The position numbers were made by a program, and so were the translations under genes. From Mucilaginibacter aurantiaciroseus (lineage in GTDB: Bacteria > Bacteroidota > Bacteroidia > Sphingobacteriales > Sphingobacteriaceae), in contig NZ_JAMXOF010000002.1 in NCBI RefSeq assembly GCF_024055595.1, positions 1,054,001-1,118,000 of the forward strand: a stretch of DNA of 64,000 nt, written 5' to 3'. Shown one piece after another: positions 55,331-63,916 of this stretch. Position 1 is the first letter of the stretch. Each line of letters begins with the position of its first letter. The notes beneath the pieces are model-generated. The model saw only the letters and a list, made by a program, of their open reading frames with translations, searched no databases and was not told the origin of the DNA.

Positions 55331-56999
55331 TAAATTCCAAGTTTCCATCAGAAATGCTGGATCGAAATTATTCAAATTAATTCATCTCGAAAAAAAAGAA
55401 GTCGGCGAGTTATACTTTTTCGCGGTAATAGCAGGTTTGATACAATTATCGCTGCCACTAGGTATTCAGGCCATTATAGGCTTACTTTTTGGCGGTGCCT
55501 TATCGGCTTCGCTGGTTGTATTAATCAGTTTTGTGGTAGCAGGTGTTTTATTGAGCGGAATGATACAGGTGATGCAGATGAGAGTAACCGAAAGTATACA
55601 GCAGCGCCTTTTTAACCGGCTTACCTTTGCTTATGCTTACCGTATACCGCGTATTGATTTGTTAAGCGTTGATGATTATTATTTGCCTGAACTGGTAAAT
55701 CGTTTTTTTGATACAGCAAGTCTGCAAAAAGGCCTTTCTAAGTTATTATTAGATATTCCGGGCGCGTCCATTCAAATTTTATTCGGTTTAATGCTTCTCA
55801 GTTTTTATCACCCCATATTTATAGTATTCGGCGTTTTTTTATTGCTGATCATATGCTTGATTTTTTATTTCAGCAGTCATAAGGGCTTTACAACCTCTAT
55901 GGAGGAAAGCGATTATAAATACCAGGTAGCCCATTGGCTTGAAGAATTGGCAAGAGCTATTAAAACTTTCAAATTTGCCCAGGAACATCAGCTTCACCTA
56001 AAAAAAACCGATCAACTAAACGTAGGCTATCTTACCGCTCGCACAGCACATTTTAAGGTATTGATTTTTCAATACCGTGCCCTGATAGCCTTTAAGGTAA
56101 TCATTACAGCAGCCATGCTTATTATGGGTACCCTGTTGTTTCTAAATCAGCAAATTAATTTAGGTCAGTTTATTGCGGCAGAAATTATCATTATAGCGGT
56201 TTTAATTTCGGTGGAGAAATTGATCATCAGCCTTGAAACCGTTTACGATGTATTAACCTCTATCGAAAAGCTGGATAAAGTCCTTCAAAAACCTCAGGAT
56301 AACCAAAGTTTTGATACGCCGGGACTTGCAACAGAATTACCGGCAGCATTGAGTTTGTCGTTACGCCAGCTAAGTTTTTCGTTCAATAACAATAAACCAG
56401 TTATTCATCAGCTATCTGTCGATTTTGCCGCAGGCGAAAAGATATGTATCAATGGTAAATCGGGATCGGGTAAAACTACCCTGCTGCGAATTTTAGCAGG
56501 CTTATATAGCGGGTATACAGGACAATTCATAGTTAATGGCCTGCCGTTTCAGCATATACCTGTTAAATTGTGGCGGTCGCGAATAGGCGTATTCTTTGCA
56601 CGTGAAGAATTGTTTAACGGCAGTCTTTGGGAAAATCTTACCATGGGTAATGATGAGCTTTCTTTAGCCGCTGTAGTTGAAATTTGCGAATTGGTTGGAT
56701 TGCTGCATTTTATAGAAATGCATGAAAACGGCTACCAAACCCTACTATATCCGCAGGGGCAAAAATTGTCAGGCAATGTTGTTCAAAAGATTTTGCTTGC
56801 CCGTTGCCTTTTAATGAAACCCGGTTTATTATTAATGGAAAACGGCTGGCAGGATATTGAACAAGAATTTCGCACCCCTATCATCAACAGGTTGATACAA
56901 GATAAAAGCTTTACCCTGATAGCCATATCAGATCTGGACGAATTTACAATAGCCTGTGACAGGGTAATATCACTTGATAAAGGAGCAATAAACAACTAA
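55323..56999 (+). CDS. ABC exporter-type protein with degenerate nucleotide-binding domain
   Basis: A 558-residue half-transporter. The membrane domain (about 25-320) has six predicted helices in the type I exporter pattern. The nucleotide-binding domain keeps Walker A (GKSGSGKTT, 378-386), but other motifs are eroded. The Q-loop position reads FFAREEL (no Gln), the signature is LSGNV rather than LSGGQ (482-486), Walker B is LLLMEN with no Asp-Glu (502-507), and the H-loop His is Asp537 in IAISDLD. Such a domain should bind but barely hydrolyse ATP. No C39 peptidase domain precedes it. HlyD and TolC genes follow with 1 bp and -4 bp spacing, so the set resembles a type I secretion or efflux machine. 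Confidence 0.85.
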   Translation: MADKFQVSIRNAGSKLFKLIHLEKKEVGELYFFAVIAGLIQLSLPLGIQAIIGLLFGGALSASLVVLISFVVAGVLLSGMIQVMQMRVTESIQQRLFNRLTFAYAYRIPRIDLLSVDDYYLPELVNRFFDTASLQKGLSKLLLDIPGASIQILFGLMLLSFYHPIFIVFGVFLLLIICLIFYFSSHKGFTTSMEESDYKYQVAHWLEELARAIKTFKFAQEHQLHLKKTDQLNVGYLTARTAHFKVLIFQYRALIAFKVIITAAMLIMGTLLFLNQQINLGQFIAAEIIIIAVLISVEKLIISLETVYDVLTSIEKLDKVLQKPQDNQSFDTPGLATELPAALSLSLRQLSFSFNNNKPVIHQLSVDFAAGEKICINGKSGSGKTTLLRILAGLYSGYTGQFIVNGLPFQHIPVKLWRSRIGVFFAREELFNGSLWENLTMGNDELSLAAVVEICELVGLLHFIEMHENGYQTLLYPQGQKLSGNVVQKILLARCLLMKPGLLLMENGWQDIEQEFRTPIINRLIQDKSFTLIAISDLDEFTIACDRVISLDKGAINN

Positions 57000-57000
57000 A

Positions 57001-58350
57001 ATGTTTTTAGAAAAAAATACAGAAATTCAACGTTTTTCGGCTTTTCAGTCCTTCCAAACCGTGATGCAAGGTGGGCATCATACGCATAAAATAAGATGGC
57101 TATCTGCCGGACTAGTAATCATATGTATCGCATTGTTAGCGCCGTGGACACAAAATATTCGCTCAAAAGGCAGCGTATCAACCCTCGATCCGCAGCAACG
57201 GCCACAAGAGGTAAATACGATGATTCCTGGCCGTATAGTTAAATGGTATGTGCAAGACGGCAGTATGGTTCAAAAAGGCGATACCTTATTAGAAATTACT
57301 GAAATAAAAGACGACTATCTGGACCCGCAACTTACCCAGCGCACAGCCGAGCAATTAAACTCAAAAAATGCCGCTACTTTATTTTACAAAGATAAGGCGG
57401 CTACCACAAACCGGCAATTAGCAGCCCTGCAGCAAAGCTTGGAATTTAAGCTTAAGCAGATCAATAACAAAGTTAAGCAATATGCACTCCAGGTACAATC
57501 AGATAGTATCAGCATGAATGCTGCCGCTAATCTGTTCAATATTAGCCAGGGGCAGTTGAAAAGACAAAAAGAATTATATAATTCCGGTTTGAAATCACTT
57601 ACGGAATATGAGCAGCGGCAGCAGTATTATCAGGACGCGATGGCTAAACGCATCAGTGCTGAAAACAAATTTTATTCCAGCAAAAACGAATTGCTTAATA
57701 TTAAGTTGGAATTATCGGCTGCTTCGCAGGATTATACTGAAAAAATATCAAAGGTATCGGGCGAGCGTTTCGTAGCTTTATCGCAGATAGCTATCGGCGA
57801 AGGCGAGGTCTCCAAACTTCGGAACCAGCTATATAATTACCAGGCCCGGCAGGGCTTCCATTACATTATCGCGCCTCAAAGCGGACAGGTATTACAAAAT
57901 ATTAAGGCAGGTATAGGAGAAACGGTAAAAGATGGCGAACAACTGCTTACCATCGTTCCGATCCAATTTAAAAAAGCTATTGAAATTTATATCGATCCAA
58001 ATGATTTACCACTGATCCATCCTGACCAGTTAGTACGTATTCAATTTGATGGCTTCCCAGCTATTGTATTTTCGGGGTGGCCAAAAGCCTCTTATGGATT
58101 ATTTAACGGCAAAATAGCTGCTATTGATAATCGTATCGATGCATCGGGTAAGTTTAAAGTATGGGTAACACCGAAAGAGGATTACCGGAAGTGGCCCGAA
58201 ACTGTACGCTTTGGTACCGGTTGCCAGGTAATCGCGCTGCTCAATAACGTACCTGTTGGGTATGAGCTATGGAGGCAGCTAAATGGTTTTCCGCCTGATT
58301 TTTATAAAAAGGTCATATCGGCTAAAGATCAATCTGTAAAGAAAAAATGA
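57001..58350 (+). CDS. HlyD-family membrane fusion protein
   Basis: A 449-residue periplasmic adaptor: short cytoplasmic N-terminus, one transmembrane helix (about 31-50, WLSAGLVIICIALLAPW), lipoyl/biotinyl half-motif (MIPGRIVKWYVQDGSMVQKG), a long alpha-helical hairpin (about 110-285), second lipoyl half (IIAPQSGQVLQNIKAGIGET) and a beta-barrel domain. It should bridge the ABC protein to TolC. The start follows the ABC stop after one base. Confidence 0.9.
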   Translation: MFLEKNTEIQRFSAFQSFQTVMQGGHHTHKIRWLSAGLVIICIALLAPWTQNIRSKGSVSTLDPQQRPQEVNTMIPGRIVKWYVQDGSMVQKGDTLLEITEIKDDYLDPQLTQRTAEQLNSKNAATLFYKDKAATTNRQLAALQQSLEFKLKQINNKVKQYALQVQSDSISMNAAANLFNISQGQLKRQKELYNSGLKSLTEYEQRQQYYQDAMAKRISAENKFYSSKNELLNIKLELSAASQDYTEKISKVSGERFVALSQIAIGEGEVSKLRNQLYNYQARQGFHYIIAPQSGQVLQNIKAGIGETVKDGEQLLTIVPIQFKKAIEIYIDPNDLPLIHPDQLVRIQFDGFPAIVFSGWPKASYGLFNGKIAAIDNRIDASGKFKVWVTPKEDYRKWPETVRFGTGCQVIALLNNVPVGYELWRQLNGFPPDFYKKVISAKDQSVKKK

Positions 58351-59741
58351 TGCGATCAGTTATAGCTTTTATATTTTGTTTAACAGTTTTGCAAGTTAAG
58401 GGGCAAGAGAAATTGCTTACTTTAAATGAATACCTCGCAATGGTCAAACGCTATCATCCACTGGCACTACAAGCCGGTTTAACCAATAAAAAAGCCATGT
58501 ATGTACGCATGCAGGCATTGGGTGGTTTCGACCCTAAATTGGAGGTAAATGGCGAAAAAAAAATATTCGAAGGTAAAACATATTATGATTATGTCACATC
58601 AGAAATAAAATTGCCGCTATGGTACGGTTTAGATTTAAAAGGTGCCTTTACTACTTATCAGGGCGATTACGTAAATCCTGAAAATAAAACGCCGAAATCG
58701 GGATTGGGTTACTTTGGCATAAGTGTACCCGTTGGCCGGGGTCTGTTGATGGACGAACGCAGAGCGGCATTAAAACAAGCTGCAATTTATCAAAACATAG
58801 CAGTTGCAGAGCAACAGCAAATATTGAATGATCTGTTCATCAACGCGACACAAAGTTATGCGGAATGGCTAAATGTGTGGCTAAATACACAGATATATAA
58901 AAAAGCGGTGATATTGGCCGAAATAAGGCTAAGGAGTACAACTTTGCTGTACAAAAACGGTGATAAGGCCGCCATCGATACATTGGAAGCATTGACCCTG
59001 CTTCAAAGCCGCCAGCAAAAGCTAAATGATTACGAAACGGTGTTGCAAAATAAAAAAAATGAATTGGCCGCTTACTTATGGCTTGATGATTTAACCCCCG
59101 TAGCCCCTGAAAAACTTAATGTTAAACCCGATACCACGCTTTTGGACATCATGCCGCCCGTTAGCTTAATTAACCGCGACCCGCAAACAATCGCTAAACA
59201 AAACCCTGAGGTTACTGGCTACAGCTTAAAATTGAATCAATTGGATATAGAACGTCGGTTGAAACTGGAAGAAATTAAGCCCACTTTGAATTTTAACGTG
59301 GGGCTGCTAAACCCGGGAAGGAGTATTTTTAATAATATCAATCCCGATTGGTTTCAAGGCAATCATAAAATTGGATTTACCATTGCCATGCCGCTCACTT
59401 TCACCAAACAACGCGCGGCCTATAGTTTAACTAAAATAAAAATTCAGGAAGCTCAGTTTGCTTTGGCGGAGAAAACCAACATGGTGTCAGTAAAATATAC
59501 TAACTACCGTAACGATTTGATAAATTTGGATAAACAGGTACTCCTACATACCAGTATGATTGATAATAACAAACTTCTATTAGATGGAGAAGAGAAGAAA
59601 TTTAGAATGGGTGAAAGTTCATTGTTCCTGGTGAATTCACGGGAACAAAAACTACTGGAGATACAAGAGAAAATTAACGAAATATACACGAAACGAATTA
59701 AAACTATTCAATACTTGAAATGGCTTGCCTATAACTGGTAA
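58347..59741 (+). CDS. TolC-family outer-membrane efflux protein
   Basis: A 464-residue protein with a signal peptide (1-19, ending VKGQ) and the internal two-fold OEP repeats of TolC: long helices (LFINATQSYAEWLNVWLNTQ, EKTNMVSVKYTNYRNDLINL) separated by beta strands. It overlaps the HlyD gene by 4 bp. It completes the export channel of the cluster. The substrate is unknown. Confidence 0.87.
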   Translation: MMRSVIAFIFCLTVLQVKGQEKLLTLNEYLAMVKRYHPLALQAGLTNKKAMYVRMQALGGFDPKLEVNGEKKIFEGKTYYDYVTSEIKLPLWYGLDLKGAFTTYQGDYVNPENKTPKSGLGYFGISVPVGRGLLMDERRAALKQAAIYQNIAVAEQQQILNDLFINATQSYAEWLNVWLNTQIYKKAVILAEIRLRSTTLLYKNGDKAAIDTLEALTLLQSRQQKLNDYETVLQNKKNELAAYLWLDDLTPVAPEKLNVKPDTTLLDIMPPVSLINRDPQTIAKQNPEVTGYSLKLNQLDIERRLKLEEIKPTLNFNVGLLNPGRSIFNNINPDWFQGNHKIGFTIAMPLTFTKQRAAYSLTKIKIQEAQFALAEKTNMVSVKYTNYRNDLINLDKQVLLHTSMIDNNKLLLDGEEKKFRMGESSLFLVNSREQKLLEIQEKINEIYTKRIKTIQYLKWLAYNW

Positions 59742-59884
59742 TTAATACTTAAGAACAATCTTATATTTGCGTCTTATTTGATACTTGTCCTTTCGACCAG
59801 GATTTACACTTTATCTTTCAATGAAAAGGATGCCATTTTAATCCTTGCCAGGTGACTTCCCGGATACTTCCTGCTCTTAACTCC

Positions 59885-60158
59885 GCTACTGCATTTTCTC
59901 TATGCTGCAAAAGCATCCGCTTCAATAACCTGCCGGAAGGTGCAATCAAGAGCATCATTCAGGACTGCACTTGTTTACCCGCTCCATTGCATTACGCCGG
60001 GAAAAGCTGCGCTTGCCTGAAAGGTGCACTTAATTCATTGCTGAAAGATCAGACACTTTAAGTAGCTATTTTCCGATCGAAACGGAGAAAAAGGCAGCTA
60101 AGGTTTTGCCCGCACTGCTGTAAGACTTCTTAAACATGTGCAAAAGACTACGGCATAA
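59885..60158 (+). repeat. 274-bp dispersed repeat R, copy 2
   Basis: Same length and orientation as 4122-4395, with about 90% identity. The longest identical stretch includes gcatcattcaggactgcac and the text around it. The frame with IIQDCTCLPAPL is kept, and here extends 5' to a GTG at 59852 (69 codons), but no strong start or ribosome site exists. It begins 140 bp past the TolC gene stop. Confidence 0.8.
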
Positions 60159-60247
60159 TGAATTAGCTCGTCCCTCGCTGATTATTCCGGGGAAAGTATA
60201 CCACCATTCCGCTGCAAAAGGGGCCAGCGTGGATAAACCACGTTATA

Positions 60248-60339
60248 TTGACCCCTCTTCGCCAATTTTAATTTGATTGCTTTTGTTGCTGATAACCAAT
60301 TTGTTATTGGGGATTTACAAATTGGTGAAGAGGGGTCAA
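60248..60339. repeat. Inverted repeat, 21-bp arms
   Basis: Arms 60248-60268 (TTGACCCCTCTTCGCCAATT plus T) and 60319-60339 are reverse complements with one mismatch, separated by 50 bp of AT-rich DNA. The arrangement suggests a solo insertion-sequence end or a small non-autonomous element. The TGACCCC...GCCAATT text recalls repeated binding sites at IS21-type ends, which is a recollection, not a match. Confidence 0.6.
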
Positions 60340-60394
60340 AGAGATTGTTATTTCCGGCATAGGCACTCTATTTTGCTAAGTGCCCGTCCTTTAA

Positions 60395-60853
60395 AAAAAA
60401 CCAGGTCATTTTAAAGATAAGAATAACCGGGCCGGAAGTACGGAATTTGTAGATTGGCAACTAGTTCAGGGGACGCTAAAAAAAGGATTTGAGTTGTATT
60501 CTATCCTATTAAATCCGTTTGCAAAAGCGGCCTATATCATGTTCCTGATTAGTGAAGTTCACCCATTTTTAGATGGTAATGGAAGAATAGCCCGGGTGAT
60601 GATGAATGCCGAACTAACGTCAAAAGGGTTATCCAAAATTATTATCCCTACCGTTTACCGGGAAGATTATATGGGTGCTTTAAAGAAGTTGACTAAACAG
60701 GGAGAATCGGCTGCGTACATTAGGATGTTACTACGTGCCTATGAATTTAGTGCGACCGTTCATCAGAAAGATATGGATAAGATGGAACTATATTTGAAGC
60801 AATGCGATGCGTTTGAGGAACCGGCTTTAGGAAAGTTAAACTTTCAGAAATAA
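60395..60853 (+). pseudogene. Fic-domain protein, N-terminally truncated
   Basis: The frame opens after a TAA at 60392 and reads KPGHFKDKNNRAGSTEFVDW, YSILLNPFAKAAYIMFLISE, and then the Fic core HPFLDGNGRIARVMMNAEL, which contains the full catalytic motif HPFxDGNGR. The C-terminal extension ends QKDMDKMELYLKQCDAF. Complete enzymes of this type carry 150-200 more N-terminal residues, and no start codon lies before the core, apart from a late ATG at 60539. The catalytic loop is intact, but the protein is probably not made as a functional AMP-transferase. Confidence 0.75.
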
Positions 60854-61103
60854 GAAAGTTTCGTCTATCGCTTTTTGCAAAATAGTTGCTATATCGTATT
60901 GATTTGCATAATTCGGCCACAGTTTTATGATGCTTTCTATCTGCCTGATGATCTCATGAGGTTTTTTTATAATCATTTGTTTGGCAACTTCTAATAGGTC
61001 TTTACGATCTATACCCTGTCTTTTGCCGTTTACGCTTAATGATTGGTAGCTGACCCACGTAATATCCGGGCGGTAAGCGTGGCATACATCGCAAGCAGGG
61101 GCT
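60836..61103 (-). pseudogene. HipA C-terminal fragment
   Basis: The minus strand from about 61103 reads ACDVCHAYRPDITWVSYQSL, SVNGKRQGIDRKDLLEVAKQ, KPHEIIRQIESIIKLWPNY and ILQKAIDETFLFL before a TAA. It is aligned end to end with the last 87 residues of HipA at 2204 and is clearly the same gene family, with many silent differences. The upstream 80% of the gene is missing. It converges on the Fic remnant, and the two overlap by 18 bp, so both were cut and joined by recombination. Confidence 0.85.
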
Positions 61104-61210
61104 AAAAAAAATAAAAAAAACGTTCACAGAATCATAATCTAAATAGCCGCTTTGAACTGTAATTAACGGCAGCTAAAAGTGTTGATTGTATCAGTCGTAG
61201 TAACTGCGGT

Positions 61211-61800
61211 TTAATGGTTATTGATCTTGACAATTAACATATAAATGATTGTTAAAGACGCACCAATTGCAGAAAAAATAAATAAAGGTTTTGCTCCAAA
61301 TGTGAACCATATAAAACCTGCAAGGGAACTGGCTAATAAAGCCATAATGCTGCTAAATGCGGAATAGGTGCCAATTGCCGTAGCTGTATCTTTATTATCC
61401 GAAATATTACTGATCATCGCTTTGCTAACACCTTCCGTCATTGCAGCGTATAACCCATAAACGCCGAATAATATCAAAAATAACGGTAAGGTATTTACAA
61501 ATGAAATCCCCCCATAAACGATAACGAAGAGCAGCAATCCTGCTATAAATGTATTCTTTAATCCGATGCGGTCGGAGATAATACCTGCCGGAAAAGCAAA
61601 CGCGGCATAACAAAGGTTATAAAACATATAAACCATAATTAAATGCAGATCGCTTACACCTCTCGCTTTTAAAAGTAACAGCAAAAAGACATCTGAGCTA
61701 TTGACCAGCGCAAAACACAGAAGTCCGGATACTACCTGCCGGTAAATTGCAGGGCTTTCTTTCCAATAATTTAAAAATGAAAAAAGGTTACCTAAATATT
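61211..61800 (-). pseudogene. MFS transporter, N-terminal half missing
   Basis: An open frame of about 195 residues, starting without ATG near 61800 (GNLFSFLNYWKESPAIYRQV) and containing helices 7-12 of a major facilitator: FALVNSSDVFLLLLLKARGV, YNLCYAAFAFPAGIISDRIG, AIGTYSAFSSIMALLASSLA. The first six helices are absent. An internal ATG at 61684 could start a 157-residue piece, but it would not transport. The breakpoint lies at about 61800. Confidence 0.78.
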
Positions 61801-61920
61801 GCGATCACTGCAACCCTTGAATTAAAAGAATGAACGATAAAATCAAAAAATAGAATTGGGCGGACATCAAAAAGACGATTATCATTTAAATTTTAGTTTT
61901 ACTAAAATATTAGCAAAATC

Positions 61921-62211
61921 ATGTCCAAACAAAACACATGTCAGCTTATCTCAGGGGTATTCAATAGGAGTGAAGCAAGGTCTGTAATTCTTAGTTTTTA
62001 TAATCATAAGATACTTTATCATAATAATCAGTTACTAAGAGCGATGGAAAGCAATGATGGTAATATCGGCTAGATCGAACAAAAGATAAAAGAATTGAAC
62101 CTTACAAGCCAAACGATAAAGAAACTTCTTGTCGAAAGTATTGACACAAATCAATTAGTGGAGGTTAAAGGATTTATTGAAATAAATTTAAGTCCCTTGC
62201 ATGATATCTAA
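61921..62211 (+). pseudogene. Family S small protein, copy 3, with internal stop
   Basis: ATG at 61921 starts MSKQNTCQLISGVFNRSEAR, closely matching copy 2 at 55040 over its full 96 codons to VEVKGFIEINLSPLHDI, but codon 51 is TAG (62071-62073), where copy 2 has His. All other codons are intact, so decay is recent. It stands alone, with no transporter next to it. The gap to the kinase gene (62212-62367) holds nothing seen. Confidence 0.8.
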
Positions 62212-62367
62212 AAATTTCCTATCACCAAACGGCATAGTCAAGTGATAAAAAGCTATTGTCAAATCACTTGCAGGTATTTATTCTAACTTTTTTCTTATGC
62301 CCCGTTCCAAAGTTGACAGTTCATTTACTGTACTTACTTTCGCAATCCGTCATTATTGAAGCTATTA

Positions 62368-63906
62368 TCAAGCCAGTACATTGGTGTTCCCATCGTTTTG
62401 GAATTCTGCCAATGGTATAGTAAACCAAAACGTACTACCCTTACCTAACTCACTTATCACACCGATCTGACCGCCATGCTTTTTTACAATCTCTGTACTG
62501 ATATATAAACCTAAGCCTAAACCGGAGTTTTGTATGCTTGTTGTGTCCGCTCTGTAATACCGTTTAAAGAGTTGGTCTAAGTGATTTTTAGGGATGCCCG
62601 GCCCGAAGTCCTGAACAGAAATTTTTGCCATCGGATACTCCGATTCTATTCTAAGAGTTATTTTAAATGATCCGTGGGCATATTTTACCGCATTATTGAC
62701 CAGATTAACCAACACCTGGTCAATATGGTGCTCGTCGCCGCATACTTTTAGATCTTGGTCACCTTCTAAAAGGAGTTGATGTGTCCCTACACTTGTCACG
62801 TGGTCACAGCACCCATCAATCAGCCTGGAAATGCTAAATACGGATTTATTCAATTCGAACTGATTTTCCGTGATACGTCCGACATTAAGTAGGTCGTTTA
62901 CAAGATTACTAATTTTATCAATGCTTCTATTAGACTGATTGATCAATTTTGGCAGCATTGCTGCTGTAGGATTGTCTTTCATCCTGCTCAATAATTGTAA
63001 ACTCGCCTTCAAACTGGTTAGCGGGGTTTTAAGCTCATGACTGGCAATGCTTAGAAAATCATTCTTTCTAATTTCCTCAAGCTTTCTTTCTGTAATATCC
63101 ATGATGGTGCCAGAAAAATGGGCTACCCCTTCAACCTCTGCTTCATATCGTTTACCTGTTGTCCTTACCCAACGTATTTTATGATCATGATAGCCCATAA
63201 TGGGGTATTCCATGTTGTAAGGTATGCAGTTCAATAAAGCCGCTTCTACCGATTTAGTAACTATTTCGCGATATTCCGGTAGAATTTGGGCGATTGCAGC
63301 TTCATAAGACATATCTTCTTGCGAATCGAATCCAAATAACGCTTTCATGCGCGACGAAGGGACAAATCCTCGTGTTTCTACATCCATATACCAAGTGCCC
63401 ATCTCTGCTGATTCGATTGCCAACCGAAGTCTCTCTTCAATTTGCAGGGTTGCCTCTCTTCTTTCTTCGGCAACTTCAAGGACAAAACGTTTTTTAAGCG
63501 AGCATGCTACATCATCAGTGACATCCAAGATAGTTAGGACGATGCATTGCACATCGCCAGATTCGTTTACTATCGGTGAGCAGGATGTCCGCCAATAACG
63601 GGTGTTAAAGCGATTAGTCCCCCAAACCGGAACATCATAGCGTTGGCTTGCCAATATTTTCAGCTGTTTAGTAAGAATAGCATCGGTCATACAATCGATT
63701 AGAGAATGAACCTTTTTTGGTGGCAGGACAAGCGTATTTTCCGGAAACACATTAAAAAAACTTTTTCCTGTCAATTCGTCCAGTCTAGTATTCGTCGCTT
63801 CAAGAAACGCGGGATTAGCTGTAATGATCGTAAACCTTAGTATGTCAGGTGAAAGAACAATCGCTGGAGGTGCGTTCTGTAAATAAGCGTAAAAAGAAAG
63901 ATCCAT
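62368..63906 (-). CDS. PAS domain sensor histidine kinase
   Basis: ATG at 63906 (MDLSFYAYLQNAPPAIVLSP) gives 512 residues; an upstream ATG at 63945 adds 13 and overlaps the neighbouring stop. Domains are PAS (about 10-150), PAS/PAC (about 165-280; GFVPSSRMKALFGFDSQEDM, EYPIMGYHDHKIRWVRTTGK), HisKA with ASHELKTPLTSL (about 295) and HATPase (NLVNNAVKYA, DFGPGIP, GLGLGLYI). It has no membrane segment. The second PAS, HisKA and HATPase are plainly paralogous to the C-terminal third of the CheB-CheR kinase at 39165. No receiver gene lies next to it within the window. Confidence 0.9.
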   Translation of the reverse strand: MDLSFYAYLQNAPPAIVLSPDILRFTIITANPAFLEATNTRLDELTGKSFFNVFPENTLVLPPKKVHSLIDCMTDAILTKQLKILASQRYDVPVWGTNRFNTRYWRTSCSPIVNESGDVQCIVLTILDVTDDVACSLKKRFVLEVAEERREATLQIEERLRLAIESAEMGTWYMDVETRGFVPSSRMKALFGFDSQEDMSYEAAIAQILPEYREIVTKSVEAALLNCIPYNMEYPIMGYHDHKIRWVRTTGKRYEAEVEGVAHFSGTIMDITERKLEEIRKNDFLSIASHELKTPLTSLKASLQLLSRMKDNPTAAMLPKLINQSNRSIDKISNLVNDLLNVGRITENQFELNKSVFSISRLIDGCCDHVTSVGTHQLLLEGDQDLKVCGDEHHIDQVLVNLVNNAVKYAHGSFKITLRIESEYPMAKISVQDFGPGIPKNHLDQLFKRYYRADTTSIQNSGLGLGLYISTEIVKKHGGQIGVISELGKGSTFWFTIPLAEFQNDGNTNVLA

Positions 63907-63916
63907 TGCTAAAAGT

